DNA of 64,000 bases from Nymphaea colorata. Taxonomy: Eukaryota > Streptophyta > Magnoliopsida > Nymphaeales > Nymphaeaceae. A program made the position numbers and the translations under genes. Positions 1 to 10,810 of this stretch are shown piece after piece. The notes below the pieces were generated by a model. The model did not search any database. It was not told where the DNA came from and was given only the letters and a program-made list of their open reading frames with translations. The first letter of the stretch is position 1, and every line of letters begins with the position of its first letter. The stretch is taken from contig NC_045140.1 of the NCBI RefSeq assembly GCF_008831285.2, positions 19,156,370-19,220,369 of the forward strand. Direction: 5' to 3'.

Positions 1-360
1 TACTAAGAGAGCCCTACCGCCAACAGCCGGAAATGTAAGATAAATATTTATTTATATTGCATGCTTGGTTATATAGTCTCTTGATTGCATACCATCCATT
101 AGACGATGCAAAATTATAGTCCACTTACAAACAATAACACAGTCAATAGTTTTGAATGTTTTGCACGCAGACATATACACATCTGCTAAGTATTCGGCCT
201 CATCTATTGACGAAAAGTCTGTAATATCTTCACAAGCTCAGATTGACTCACTGTTCGCTGGTTATGTTTTTTGTTTCAGGTTCGATAACCTGTCTTTGAT
301 ACCACCGTTGAAACTTTGAGGTTCCGCTCGCTGTTTTGAAACTGCATGAAGATAAATCTA
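1..360. other. Intergenic, no gene seen
   Basis: Both strands are interrupted by stops and no family is recognisable. The recurring GH3-unit spacer starts just after it. Confidence 0.5.
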
Positions 361-760
361 TGTCGCCTGGTACATGGTATCCCGACTTGATTTGCGCTCG
401 AAAAACAAGGATTCGAATCAGCCCGATAAATTTATCGGGCTGGCTCGGGTGGACTCCATTAGGGTCTGATAATTGGTTTTTTATTCTTTATTAAGTTATA
501 TATGTTTATAATATTTGATTATAATTATATATTTATGTATTATTTTGTATAAAAATATTTTTTTAAATTTAATCGGGTCAAATTCAAACTAAGTTTTCTG
601 AGTTGGATCGAATCAGCACCCAGTTTTTGAATACCAGGTCGACCTGAACTCGACTCATTATTGGGTTAAGTCAAAGCCAAGTTTACCTGCAGGGTCGGCG
701 ACGGGACTTATGGTAGGAAGAAGTCACTATCTCCTACCACACACAAAGTTAACGGCGGCT
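361..760 (+). repeat. GH3-unit spacer, copy 1
   Basis: AT-rich spacer that recurs at about 13240-13760 and 32260-32650, each time ahead of an orphan GH3 exon-1 piece. Shared landmarks are the palindrome centred near 430 (GCCCGATAAATTTATCGGGC), a TTTAAATTTAATCGGGTCAA segment and the GAACTCGACTCATTATTGGG segment. No coding potential is seen. It marks the upstream edge of the duplicated unit. Confidence 0.7.
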
Positions 761-839
761 GATTGTTGACGCAGGAGTCAGGACCCTATAGTACCTCTTT
801 ACGGCATGGCATGGTGGGTATTTTATACTTCAGAGGACC

Positions 840-840
<1 letters not shown>

Positions 841-873
<33 letters not shown>
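841..873. repeat. (TA)n microsatellite
   Basis: Uninterrupted TA dinucleotide tract. A similar tract occupies the matching place in the unit at about 32668-32692. Confidence 0.9.
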
Positions 874-876
<3 letters not shown>

Positions 877-1202
877 CATGTAAAGAAAAATAAAAACGAT
901 AAATGTGTATTGCCAAATGTACTTTTGTATTTGATAACACTCAGCAGTTGATTGACTAATTTTTAATTATAAAATATATTATTTATGACAGTTTTTAGCA
1001 TACCGAATGTGAAAAAAACCATTAACTAGTAGGAATGGTTTCAGGAAGTCAGCGACGAAGTCATCGTGTTCAGATTGTTAAAAATGAATGTATTGTGAAC
1101 TAACAAAAAAGTAATGAACGTAGAGAGGCTCAGAGGTGGAGCAAAGAGGAGGAAGCAGCAAGTTAAAAGCGAAGTCGTAGCGAGTCCGAGCGGAAGCTGG
1201 AG

Positions 1203-1365
1203 ATGTTGTGAGTGGATGGAAGAGATGTCCAACAACGTCGATGGAGAGCAGGCGAAGGTGCTCGCCGACATCCTCTTCTTGAATGCCCACTCCGAGCACC
1301 TGCAGAGGCATGGTCTTGCCGGAAAAACAGAGCGGAAGTCATTCAAGACGAAGCTGCCCGTCGTT
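1203..1365 (+). pseudogene. Orphan GH3 exon-1 fragment, copy 1
   Basis: This matches most of exon 1 of the complete GH3 genes downstream. The region corresponding to residues about 10-58 is readable, with NNVDGEQ, LADILFLNAHSE and LQRHGLAGK. It then stops abruptly after the codons for LPVV and continues into unrelated AT-rich DNA. The start region is broken: ATG-TTG is followed by TGA, and the frame shifts by one base before MEEM. The same breakpoint recurs at 33139 in another unit, so the truncation predates a duplication. It cannot encode a working enzyme. Confidence 0.85.
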
Positions 1366-1440
1366 ATAAAAATAGGATTGATATCAGATTTGGATTGTGA
1401 AATTAGATTTTAGATTTAGATTCAAATGTAACAATTTTTG

Positions 1441-1936
1441 GTGTTGAAGTTTAACAACTGGGCTGATTCCCGAGTCAGCTTGACAGTTTAACAACTTTGG
1501 TGTTGAAGGAATAGTTGTATCGTAGCTAATCTGTTGCCATTTTCATCATGATCACTTTTTAATTTGCTTTGATCCCTTACCTAATTCATTGTGAAAGTTA
1601 TCCTTTCTCAAAATCGCCAAACAAAGAGTTTGGTGGTTATTCTTGCTTGGGTATTTTACATTGACACCAATTTCATGGTTTTAGTGGGTATTTTGAGAAG
1701 CATAGAAAACCGTTAGGAAGTTGTTCCTTTTTTGCCATAGACGGCCAATTGCTTTGAACCATCAACATCCTCAAGAAAATAGGCCAGGAGCTAAAGCTAT
1801 CGTTCAAACCCAAGAAAGTACAAGAGAAGGGAAACACAAGTCATGGCCAAAAACATGTGGTAGACATGTCACGTAGTTTAAGTCTCTTGGATTAATTATG
1901 ATATGGTATGAGGTACCTCAAGAAATCTATAGTTGA
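1441..1936 (+). repeat. GH3 promoter-proximal block, copy a
   Basis: About 0.5 kb shared with the sequence upstream of the complete GH3 genes. Other copies are 3531-3829 plus 5988-6187, 14755-15221, 25625-26082, and 34020-34100 plus 35431-35835. Landmarks are TTGTATCGTAGC, TTTGATCCCTTAC, TTTAGTGGGTAATTTGAGAA and CAAGAAATCTATAGTTGA. This copy leads into the atpB insertion rather than a GH3 gene. No reading frame is conserved, so it is duplicated flank that may contain distal promoter elements. Confidence 0.75.
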
Positions 1937-1938
1937 GC

Positions 1939-1961
1939 TGATTATATATATATATATATAT
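1939..1961. repeat. (TA)n tract, left flank of atpB insert
   Basis: TA repeat immediately left of the plastid-derived insert. A second TA tract lies on the right at 2519-2536. The related unmodified locus at about 26041-26150 has one continuous (TA)n tract in this place. Confidence 0.85.
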
Positions 1962-2015
1962 TACATTTTCGGTCTGGTAATATTGGCAAAAACTTTAGAC
2001 ATAGTTCAGTTTTTT

Positions 2016-2518
2016 ATGAGAACAAATCCTACTACTTCTGGTCTCGGAGTTTCAACACTTGTGAAAAAAAATCAGGGACTTATCACTCAAATCATTGGTC
2101 CAGTACTGGATGTAGCTTTTTCCCCGGGGAAGATGCCTAATATGTACAACTCTTTGGTAGTTAAGAGTCGAGAAACCGCAGGTCAGGAAATTAATGTGAC
2201 TTGTGAGGTACAACAATTATTAGGAAATAATCGAGTTAGAGCTGTAGCTATGAGTGCTACAGATGGGCTGACGAGAGGAATGGAAGTGATTGACACAGAG
2301 GAAATAATTGAGTTAGAGCTGTAGATATGAGGATGGGCTGACGAGAGGAATGGAAGTGATTGACACGGGAGCTCCTCTAAGTGTTCGAGTCGGTGGAGCC
2401 ACTCTAGGATGAATTTTCAATGTTTTTGGAGAACCTGTTGATAATTTAGGTCCTGTCGATACTCGCACAACATCTCCTATTCATAGACCCGCACCCGCTT
2501 TTACACAATTAGATACAA
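2016..2518 (+). pseudogene. atpB: Plastid atpB fragment in the nucleus (NUPT)
   Basis: From the ATG at 2016 the translation is the N-terminus of the chloroplast ATP synthase beta subunit. [36 protein letters not shown] and [11 protein letters not shown] are all recognisable, and a later part reads [13 protein letters not shown] and [12 protein letters not shown]. It covers roughly the first 130 residues of a protein of about 500, without the Walker-type nucleotide-binding region. A tandem duplication (about 2222-2297 and 2299-2366) breaks the frame and gives a stop near 2324. A TGA replaces an arginine codon at about 2410. Nuclear repeats flank it on both sides, so this is an inactive organelle-to-nucleus transfer. 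Confidence 0.92.
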
Positions 2519-2980
2519 TATATATATATATATATAAAAAGAGATGTTCAATGTTTATTATGGATGTCAATATATCCGATTTGATATCAGATTTATTTCC
2601 GGAAAAACAGACGAGTTGTTATAAAAATAGGATTTTTTTTTTGGTACGTGATATGAATATGTGAATATTTGAAAATGGATGTGATTAAGGGTATATTCTA
2701 TTAAAGGTATATTCGATTCGAGTACCATCAGCCGACGTGACGTTTACATTATAAATGATCAACACGTAACGTATTTCAATCACCAAATATTAAAAAAACC
2801 ATTGACTTTTCTACAAATATAAATGTACAGGTTGCTTGAGATCCGTTGGACTTTTTATTACATTTAATTTCATGTTCCTGCAATTGAAGTGAGTTCTTAT
2901 GAGTGTGACCCCTTACAAGTGGATGCATATTTTGGAAAGGGTGGTTGTACAAGTTCCATCCTATACATATAGGAAACTAA
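2519..2980. other. Intergenic unit sequence with a GH3 scrap
   Basis: A (TA)n tract is followed by sequence shared with the region upstream of gene C (AAAAGAGATGTTCAATG). At about 2600-2630 there is a scrap of the orphan exon-1 breakpoint region (CCGGAAAAACAGACGAG followed by TTGTTATAAAAATAGG). No gene is seen. Confidence 0.5.
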
Positions 2981-3330
2981 GATGCTTGCATACGTAAATG
3001 TCATTTCCTCACATACGAACAAACAAATGAGAATTCATTTGATTGAACCAACAAAGCCATCGTGCGGCAATGATGCTGCAACACATATTTCTACTAACTC
3101 TGTATCTCACGACCAAAGCAAGCATATTGAAATCGATATCATTTCATAGTGAAGAGGTCCAAAATATGCACCATTTATACCAAAAGTGATATTTTTACCA
3201 AGATGTCTAAAATGGAGAAATTATGCATCATTGATTGATATCTTTACCACGGCGGTAATTGGGTAACAATTAAGAAATACTCTAAGCTTAGATGGGAATG
3301 TCATGGGGAGTGTTGAAGATAGTTGGCAAA
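2981..3330 (+). pseudogene. Copia RNase H/3' end fragment, copy 1
   Basis: Relic of the C-terminus of a Ty1/copia polyprotein. In the best preserved copy (33473 onward) the reading is SCGNDAAIHISTNS, then a degraded KHIEIDIISYSEKVQ. This corresponds to the family's CDNxAAIxIxxNPxxHxRxKHIEIDxHFIxEK block. The last part (GGGGAGTGTTGAAGATAG) looks like a polypurine tract and the start of an LTR. Copies sit in the equivalent place of other GH3 units (14283, 33473, 60263), so the relic was amplified with the unit and did not transpose repeatedly. Confidence 0.7.
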
Positions 3331-3530
3331 CCTAAGACTTGAATTCAGATCGACAAAAGACTGGGTCTCTAGGTCGGTGAGTTGACTTTTTCAAATTACC
3401 ATAATGTAAATCACTGTAGTTGAATCGAGTGAGTTAGGGCCAAGCAGAAACAACTCAGGTTGAGTCGGCCCGAGTTAGGGGCAAGTCCGGCCGAGTTGGT
3501 TCAACCTTGACTCGTGGCCATATTTCTTGA

Positions 3531-3829
3531 CAAACTGGGCTGATTCTCGAGCCAGCTCGGCAGTTTAACAACTTTGATGTTGAAAGAATTGTTGTATCGT
3601 AGCCAATCTGTTGCCAATTTTATCATCCTCATTTTTTAATTTACTTTGATCCCTTACCAAATTCTTTGTGAAAATTATCCTTTCTCCAAATTGCCAAACA
3701 AAGAGTTTAGTGGTCGTTCTTGTTTGGGTATTTTACATTGAGACTATTTCTTGGTTTTAGTGGGTAATTTGAGATGCATAGAAAACCCTTATAAAGAAGT
3801 TGTTCCTGTTTTGCCATAGACGCTAATTG
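3531..3829 (+). repeat. GH3 promoter-proximal block, copy b (left part)
   Basis: Same block as 1441-1936, here split in two by the 2150-bp hAT-like insertion. It resumes at 5988 and runs to about 6187, immediately before gene A. Confidence 0.75.
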
Positions 3830-3837
3830 TTTTGAAC

Positions 3838-4028
3838 CAGGGGCAGAGCCATGATTTTTTTTACGGTCAGGCCAAAACGATTTGCTGGTCGGGCTCAGGT
3901 CGGGCCAAGAGGAGCAACCAAAAGTGATGGGTCGGGTCAAACTAAAAAAAATTTATTTTTCAATATAATTTTTTTTTTCATGCTCACCCGAGCCATGCCT
4001 CTGGCGGCCCCCCCTCCCTCCGCCGCTG
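3838..4028 (+). repeat. Left short hAT-like repeat of the composite element
   Basis: 191-bp unit from CAGGGGCAGAGCC to CCGCCGCTG, containing TTTACGGTC and GGGTCGGGTCAAACTAAAA. It aligns along its length with 5792-5987. Only its outer end abuts the target duplication. Confidence 0.75.
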
Positions 4029-4315
4029 GCATGAACCATTACATACTGTGGCATTGGAGGAACAATAAGATTCCCCATGCTACAAGGCCTCTGTGCTAGT
4101 CAATCAAGATACATCCCTGTGGTTGAGGTTGCCAATTGTGGCCACACGTATAGACATCTTGATTACAGCTGGAAAACAATGCCAACATCTGTGTTGCTTA
4201 ATGTGTAGGCTGGTCCACTAATAGATATCATGACTTCAGCTGGAAAAGAATGCCTACATCTCTGTTACTTAATGCATAAGTACCCAATTACAGGTGTACA
4301 TTTTCTTCGTCTTTC

Positions 4316-4462
4316 TCATATGTTCTTGCTTTCAAAATACTTTACAAAGTAGGTTTCCTCCCTGCCGTACTCGTATATGACTTCGTAGACTGCTATTAGA
4401 AGTTTGGGAAATCGTTTTGTGAGATAGACATCAAATCCATCAGGCATGTCACCAAGATACTC
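4316..4462 (-). pseudogene. Exon-like fragment inside the transposon (unknown family)
   Basis: On the minus strand, after a CTAACAG acceptor-like site, an open frame of 48 codons runs to TGA. It reads EYLGDMPDGFDVYLTKRF, then KLLIAVYEVIYEYGREETYF and ends YFESKNI. The composition looks like real protein and not translated AT-rich noise. I do not recognise the family. A GTAAGT donor-like site lies upstream on the same strand near 4518. It is probably host exon material carried by the transposon, but this needs a homology search. Confidence 0.4.
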
Positions 4463-5152
4463 CTGTTAGATCAGTTGGAAGAGACAGCCCATCAGCAGAT
4501 GCAAGACATCACTTACAATAAAACAACAGTAATCTAGTAATCAGATCCCAATGCACTCAATTAATAATAAATTTTCTATAATGTTTTTCTCTACTAGTAA
4601 CAGCAAATGGCAGGCAATGAAAGTGGAAAAGAGCTAGAATCAAGTGAGACATTCACTTTTTGGTGTCTCAGATGTTTATTTTCATTAGATTTGATAAACG
4701 CACAAATGTATACTTCTTCTAGACAATTCTATTTACAATTTTTACTAGATAACAGAACACTAAACAACACCAAGTTACTGAAACTTTTTTGACGTCACAG
4801 TTTACAAAAAAACAGTTTCTGAAATTTTCGCAAACATTAGTAAATAATTAAATAAAGTGTAATAACACAAGTGTCCTGCAAAATAAAGATTAAGTGCAGC
4901 CCAAGAAGCACTCTTGAATTTGCTGCCATGGTATGTCCATGGCGGCACTGATTTAATAACATGATCAAAAAATAACAATTAATTCTAAGAATATTAGGCA
5001 TGACAGACACAAGATTAGCTAAATAGTATGCGACACCAAAAGAACTGCCACAGAGTGAAAAAGAGAATAGAGTACACATTTGCCATATTCTTTGATTTTA
5101 AGTAAACCAAACAAGAAGCATGATGAAACACTGTTTGTACTAGTGATGATTC

Positions 5153-5320
5153 TCAATACTCTGCAAGCCACTCAGCTAGTTTCTTGTATAGATTACTGCC
5201 ACCATTTGCATTAGTGCCTTCATGAACACTTTCAGCATTATATGGTATATTAATCATAATGCCAGCATTTGGATTCATGCTTTCATGAACACCAGACAAT
5301 ATGAAGCAGAAATTTTACTT
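5153..5320 (-). pseudogene. Second exon-like fragment inside the transposon (unknown family)
   Basis: The minus-strand reading frame contains SGVHESMNPNAGIMINIPYN and ends NLYKKLAEWLAEY before TGA. This looks like the C-terminus of a soluble protein. It has the same orientation as the 4316-4462 fragment, so both may come from one captured gene. The family is not recognised and no promoter or start codon is evident. Confidence 0.35.
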
Positions 5321-5791
5321 CACAACAAGTCTTTTTTTTTTTTTTTTAATTTCCAAGATTAGCGGTGAACAGCACAACAGAATCAAACATAGGAGAAACC
5401 ATGTGTACTCCAAAAAAAAATGTCATAAAGTCTTCTTCAGGGAGGCAAGGAACCACACACTAAAACAAAATGAAATTTTGTTATATGAAGAAGAGAAGCA
5501 AAGAGGCTTCAATCAGACTCAAACACACCAGGAGCAAACATTAGAGAAGGTTCTACAAGCAGCACTTTTACAAAGCCAAGTAAAACAAACCACCACACCC
5601 TTCCGTTCACAAGAAATAAGGAAACTGTGCCATATTTAGCTAAATAGTGGCAAGATATGTGTAGGGTTTGGCTTCGAGTGACACTTGTTGTCTCTACCCT
5701 CAAACGCTTATTTATCTCATGGTCCTTCCCAATCCTGCCTGTGTATGAACGCTAATTCCCAAACATGGGTGCGTATAAACGATCCTTCCAC

Positions 5792-5987
5792 CAGGGGCAG
5801 AGCGAGGATTTTTTTTTACGGTCGGGCACGATTTGCCGGTCGAGCCACGGTCGGGCCACGAAAAGCAACCAAGAGCCGCGGGTCGGGCCAAACTAAAAAA
5901 AAAATTATTTTTTCAATTTAAAAAAAAAAATTTCTCTTACTCATCGGGGCCATGGCCCGGGCGGGCCCTCCCCTCCCTCCGCCCCTG
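5792..5987 (+). repeat. Right short hAT-like repeat of the composite element
   Basis: 196-bp unit from CAGGGGCAGAGCG to CCTCCGCCCCTG, aligned with 3838-4028. Its outer end abuts the TTTTGAAC target duplication; its inner flank (CCTTCCAC) does not match. Confidence 0.75.
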
Positions 5988-6213
5988 TTTTGAACCATTA
6001 ACATCCTCAAGAAAATTGACTAGGTTTAAATAGGAGCTAAACCTATCGTTCAAACCCTAGAAACTAGAAGAGAAGGGAAACACAGGTCATGATCAAAGAC
6101 ACGTAGATATGTCTGTACGTAGTTGAAGTCTACTGGACAAATTTTATTATGATGATATGATGAACCTCAAGAAATCTATAGTTGTATTCACTGTCTGTAT
6201 AATAAACCATTGG

Positions 6214-6220
6214 CTATAAA
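6214..6220 (+). promoter_or_regulatory. Putative TATA box of GH3-A
   Basis: CTATAAA lies 60 bp upstream of the GH3-A start codon, inside the conserved flank. TGTCTG at 6192-6197 resembles the auxin response core TGTCTC but differs in the last base. Confidence 0.45.
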
Positions 6221-6279
6221 GAAGAGGGCCGGGGGAAAACGGAGGAAGCAGAGATGAAGACGGAAAAACAGATCGGGAG

Positions 6280-9200
6280 ATGGAGATGTGGGAGTTGATG
6301 GAAGAGATGACCAACAACATCGACGGAGAGCAGGAGAAGGTGCTGGCCGACATCCTCTCCCTGAATGCGCACACCGAATACCTGCAGAGGCATGGTCTCG
6401 CCGGAAACACCGACCGGGAGTCATTCAAGACGAGGCTGCCCGTCGTTAGCTATGAAGACATACGGCCGGACATCCAGCGCATAGCCGGCGGTGATCGCTC
6501 TCCCATCTTGTCCGCACTTCCTCTTTCCCACTTGCTTTGCAGGTCGGTCTCTCTATCTCTCTGCCCTTCAACCAGTTAAGAACAGAGCGGAGAAGATAAA
6601 TAGTCACGTAAGATGCGGCTCAACTGATCGCCGCTTCTTAATTTTCTTGCAGCTCCGGCACGTCAGGTGGTGAGAAGAAGTTGCTCCCACTGGTAGAAGG
6701 GGATCTCGACAGAGTGGAGATGTTTTGGAGGGTTATGGATAGCCTGATGAACTGGTATCTTATTTTTCCCCATCCTCATCTCCACGTATGACTGTCTTAA
6801 CCGACTTTCAGATCAGTGTGGCCTGACCATGGTTCTAAAAATCTGTTTCCGATTCGAATCGGAAACATGAAAAGCGATAGATATCGGGAACACGTCATTT
6901 CTTAGCTGCCTGTATCGTCCTTAAAAATTTGATATGGTATTTTAAATTATTAGTTTAGCAGCCTGTGTTGTGTTGCGTGGCATAAGTCAATATGGGCCGA
7001 GCCGGATATATATATATATATATATATAGTTTTAAAATAGTTTTAAAAGCAATCTTTGACATTTTTCTTTTACTAATCCATAATAGATTGCGTTGAATCC
7101 GCAGCTTGACAAATTCAACTCCCAAACCAGTTTTTAAGACGCTGGGTGCATCATACAGAGCTAATCTAATTTTCTACCAGATCAACTAAGCTAATTTTTT
7201 ATCATTTACTTTCATCTATACTTGTGAGATTCTCCTATGTCCTCATTTTTGCAAAATTTACGTACTTTCGGCCATCTGCATGGATTTTCTCTAAACAATA
7301 AACATCCTTACGTACCTAAAGAACTGAAATTTATTTGATGTCATGTTGTTCACAGTTAAAAGCTAAAAAATTATGGTTGAAAGCAACACAAATTATGGGT
7401 AAAAGAACTGGAAGTACACAAACCAATGCTAAAGGCATCGTCAACCATTGCATGCTAATGCACTGATACAACTGATTTTTAATGATTTTTTTTTTAAATT
7501 TTTCACCATCAAACAAATTTGAAGTCCTCCCTTTCTCTGGAATGTATATACATATATGGATGTCATTAGATCAAATTTGAATTGAATATATTCTCAACCT
7601 TGTTCACTTTTCTAGATATCCATATTAAATTTGGATTCAAATACAAATAAAGAAAATTGTCTAGGAATCCAAATTAAAAATCCAGTTTTCCAATCCAAAT
7701 CTCATTTCGGCGTGCCTTGTTAAAAAGAATGATCAGGAATTAAGTGTACTTCCTAAACTAAACACTTAATCTCTCTAGGCATGGCTCTGGTTTGAAGCAA
7801 GGCAAGACCCTCAAATTCATCCACGTTAGAAAAGAGTGCGAGACGGGTGCAGGCATTGCAGTTCGCTATCTTCTTACAAGCTGGTACAAGAGCGGTCACT
7901 TCCTTTCCAAGCACCATCATTACAGCACCACCCACACCAGCCCCGTCGCCTCTATACATTGCACAGACACGTTCCAGAGCACATACTCGCAGCTGCTCGC
8001 TGGCCTGGCCGATCGGCTGTCTGTCGTCCAGCTGAGCGCCACCTTCGCGCTGGGCCTGCTCCAGGCCATCCGCTTCCTCGAGCGCCACTACTTGGACCTG
8101 GCAATGGACATTGAGAAGGGAACGGTTGATCCTCGAATCACGGACAAAGATATCCGGGCGGCGCTGGAGACAAGATTGACACCTGACCCCGAGAACGCAA
8201 CGCATATAAGAAAAGAGTGTGGATGTGGGCAATGGAAGGGCATCATAAGAAGGATCTGGCCCAACGCCCAGTACTTGGAAGCCGTGGCGACGGGGAGTAT
8301 GAGTCTCTACGTCCCTGTCTTGGAGTTTTACAGCGACGGCCTGCCTCTGGTTAGCCTTGCGTATGCGTCGTCCGAGTGTTTCTTCGGGATCAACTTGAAC
8401 CCTTTCTGTAAGCTGGAGGATGTCACCTACACCATCATCCCGAATTTGGCCTATTTTGAGTTTTTGCCGGTCGAATCACCGGAAAATTGCCTGCAGCCGG
8501 CAGAACTCGTGAATTTGGCCGATGTTCAAATGGGGAAGGAGTACGAGATAGTGGTGACCACTTACTCAGGTAAGAATCTACCTTTCTTGTCGCTTATTTG
8601 TTCCATTCATGGTTAATCTTTCATCATTTATTTAAGTGCTCAATAGCGGAGCTAATTGGAAATCTTCGGCTGCACCGTGAACGCCATTAATATGTAAATA
8701 TGCAAACAAACACACCTAACTCCATTGATCTCACATGACCAGGTCTTTACCGTTATAGAGTGGGAGACATCCTGAGAGTCGTGAGTTTCTATAACAAAGC
8801 GCCCCAATTCAAGTTCGTTTGCCGTGGAAATGTTGTGTTAAGCATTGACATAGAAAAAACCAGTGAGGCAGATCTGCAGAACGCAGTAGCGGCGGCGGAG
8901 GCCGCTCACCTTATTCCACACAACACGAGGGTGGCGGAGTTTACTAGTTACGCCGACACCAGCACTACTCCCGGCCACTATGTCATTTACTGGGAACTCT
9001 CACGAACAACAGATCAGACGGAAGGTTTTTCAGCAGATTATTTGATTGGGCAGTGTTGTTTGGCAATTGAGGAATCATTTGATGCTACTTATAAAGAAGT
9101 GCGTGTTTATGACAGATCCATCGGGCCGCTAGAAATCAAGGTAGTGAAGAATGGCACTTTCGACAGACTCATGGATTTTGCTGTATCTAATGGTGCTTCC

Positions 9201-9314
9201 GTGGCTCAGTACAAACCTCCTAGGTGTGTGAAATCTGATTCCCTCCTGCAAATTTTAGATGCAGCGGTTGTTTCTGCCCATTTCAGTCCTCGTCCCCCAA
9301 GTTGGTCGAAGTAG
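6280..9314 (+). CDS. GH3: GH3-A, acyl-acid-amido synthetase
   Basis: Exons are 6280-6542, 6653-6754, 7779-8569 and 8743-9314. All introns are GT-AG and the joined frame is 575 codons. GH3 enzymes adenylate a small acid hormone and transfer it to an amino acid. All three ATP/AMP motifs are visible: SSGTSGGEKK (88-97, across intron 1), YASSE (317-321) and YRYRVGD (388-394). The C-terminal region with IGPLEIKVV, GTFDRLMDFA and QYKPPRCVKS resembles group II (auxin-conjugating) GH3 proteins more than JAR1, so an IAA-amido synthetase is the best guess. The substrate cannot be read from sequence. The start at 6280 matches the other copies. Intron 2 is enlarged to 1024 bp and includes a (TA)n tract near 7009-7028. 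Odd residues relative to the other copies are CGCGQWKG and CKLEDV. Confidence 0.9.
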
Positions 9315-10810
9315 CGCTGCAGCATCGTCGTCTCCATCTGGCATACACTCATGGATTGAAGCGTCAAGTGCAAGAGATTTACAGAGTTTGACTGTTTTTA
9401 TTTAATAAGTAAGGATTCCCGTGCTTGGTTGAATGTATTTTTCGTTCTTTCTTTGAATTAATATGTAACAGAATAAGTTAAGCGTCTACATAAATAAAAA
9501 AGTGTTTGATGGAAAACGTCGAATGAGAATGCCCATTTCTTCTTGGTACTTCGGGGATGATGCCGGTGGCTGCTCGGTGCGTGGTGCTGCAGTGCTGGTG
9601 CGGTGGTCTCGCATGTCTGTGACCGTGGTCTGGTCCACGGAAGAGAGAGAGAGAGAGACAAGTCGAAAGGAAGGGAGCGACGATTGTTGTGAACAGTAAA
9701 GAAATTTTCGTTTTACCCTAAACTGGCGAATTGGTTTCGGAAATTTGGTGAACTGGTTCTTTTTGGATTCAACTGGTTTAAAGTAGCGAGCCGAGTTTAA
9801 ACCAAGTGGAGTTCTTGTAACTAGAGCTTAATTTGTTCATCGTTTTGAATTTAAGTGTAAGCTTTAACTATAATCTATGAACGAGTTGAACTCGATTTAA
9901 GTTTTTTGAAGCGAGTTTAAGTTGAACTCGAGTTGGCTCGACTCATTACGCTCGCTTGTTTGATTCAGTTTGGGAGAAAATTTTGAGTATCTCTGTTCGA
10001 ATTGAAGGCACTACGTATACTTTCAAAATACGGTTTAGACATATTTTACTTTCTGATTACATGCAGTTCAGTATTTCTGAGAGAGTGCGGTCAAGGAGCT
10101 CACCAAGACAGACGACCTCCCATTCTTCAGTTTTGAAATGTGGTCTTTTAAACATAGCTGGTTTGTTTGCCGAGTTGGTTGAGGAATCGGTCGAGTCTTG
10201 AGACCTGGCTATGAGTCAAGGTTGATCCATCTTGTCCCCCTGACTCAGCCCGACTTGGCTTAACTCGGCGTTTTAAGTCGCCGATTCATATTATTTTAAA
10301 ACTTGATCAAATCAATGAGTCCACTCACCGAATCAATAAGTCATGAATTTGCTAACTATACATTTACCAATACTAACGATGTCGTGGCTTAATTAGATAA
10401 TCATGAAAAAACCTAAAAGAAACTTGGACCGCTGTTCTTATCTGCAATAGGCGGCTCATTGGTTTTTAAACAACCTCATTGTTTTTAAATTTGTTAATCA
10501 GTCTTTCTCAGAATTGAATCAAATCCGATTCATCGAATCGCTGAATAAGAGGCTTTATTTTTTTTTGGGTCGCTTGACAAACCGATTTCAGTATAACATT
10601 TGCTGCAGACGACGAACTCAAGCGGTGGCGGGGAAATCATTCCTAGCGGAGCAAGCACAACCTCAGAGACAGGGAGAGAGAGAGAGAGTTCGTTGGCCAT
10701 TGTTAGTTGGAATGAATAACAACAGCGAGCAATGCGTGCTGCCGTCCATCCTGCAAACACATTCATGGTGGCCACTTCCTCTCTCTCTTCCCCCCTGCCT
10801 CCACAGGTCC
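9315..10810. other. GH3-A 3' flank and low-complexity intergenic DNA
   Basis: About 170 bp of 3' flank is conserved after all GH3 copies (CTGCAGCATCGTCGT, then GTATTAAATAA-like polyadenylation context). Degenerate GAGTTGGCTCGACTC-type sequence follows. No gene is supported. Confidence 0.5.

Larger units (their letters stand above)
3838..5987. mobile_element. Composite hAT-like element with gene-like fragments
   Basis: A 2150-bp insertion in the promoter-proximal block of GH3-A. It is flanked by a perfect 8-bp target duplication TTTTGAAC (3830-3837 and 5988-5995). The ends are inverted: it starts CAGGGGCAGAG and ends CTCCGCCCCTG. An 8-bp duplication with CAG...CTG ends is typical of hAT elements. 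Each end is itself a complete short repeat of about 190 bp with its own two ends (3838-4028 and 5792-5987), in direct orientation. The 1.76 kb between them is unrelated to the GH3 array and contains exon-like fragments on the minus strand. No transposase is recognised, so it would need one in trans. The structure resembles two short MITEs moving the DNA between them. Confidence 0.8.

Noticed and set aside
2016-2324. atpB as a functional nuclear gene
   Set aside because: It covers only the N-terminal quarter, is broken by a tandem duplication and a later TGA, and has no transit-peptide exon.
9780-10270. GAGTTGGCTCGACTC-rich stretch as an LTR or regulatory repeat
   Set aside because: Similar words are scattered through the window without defined ends or a target duplication, so no element can be delimited.
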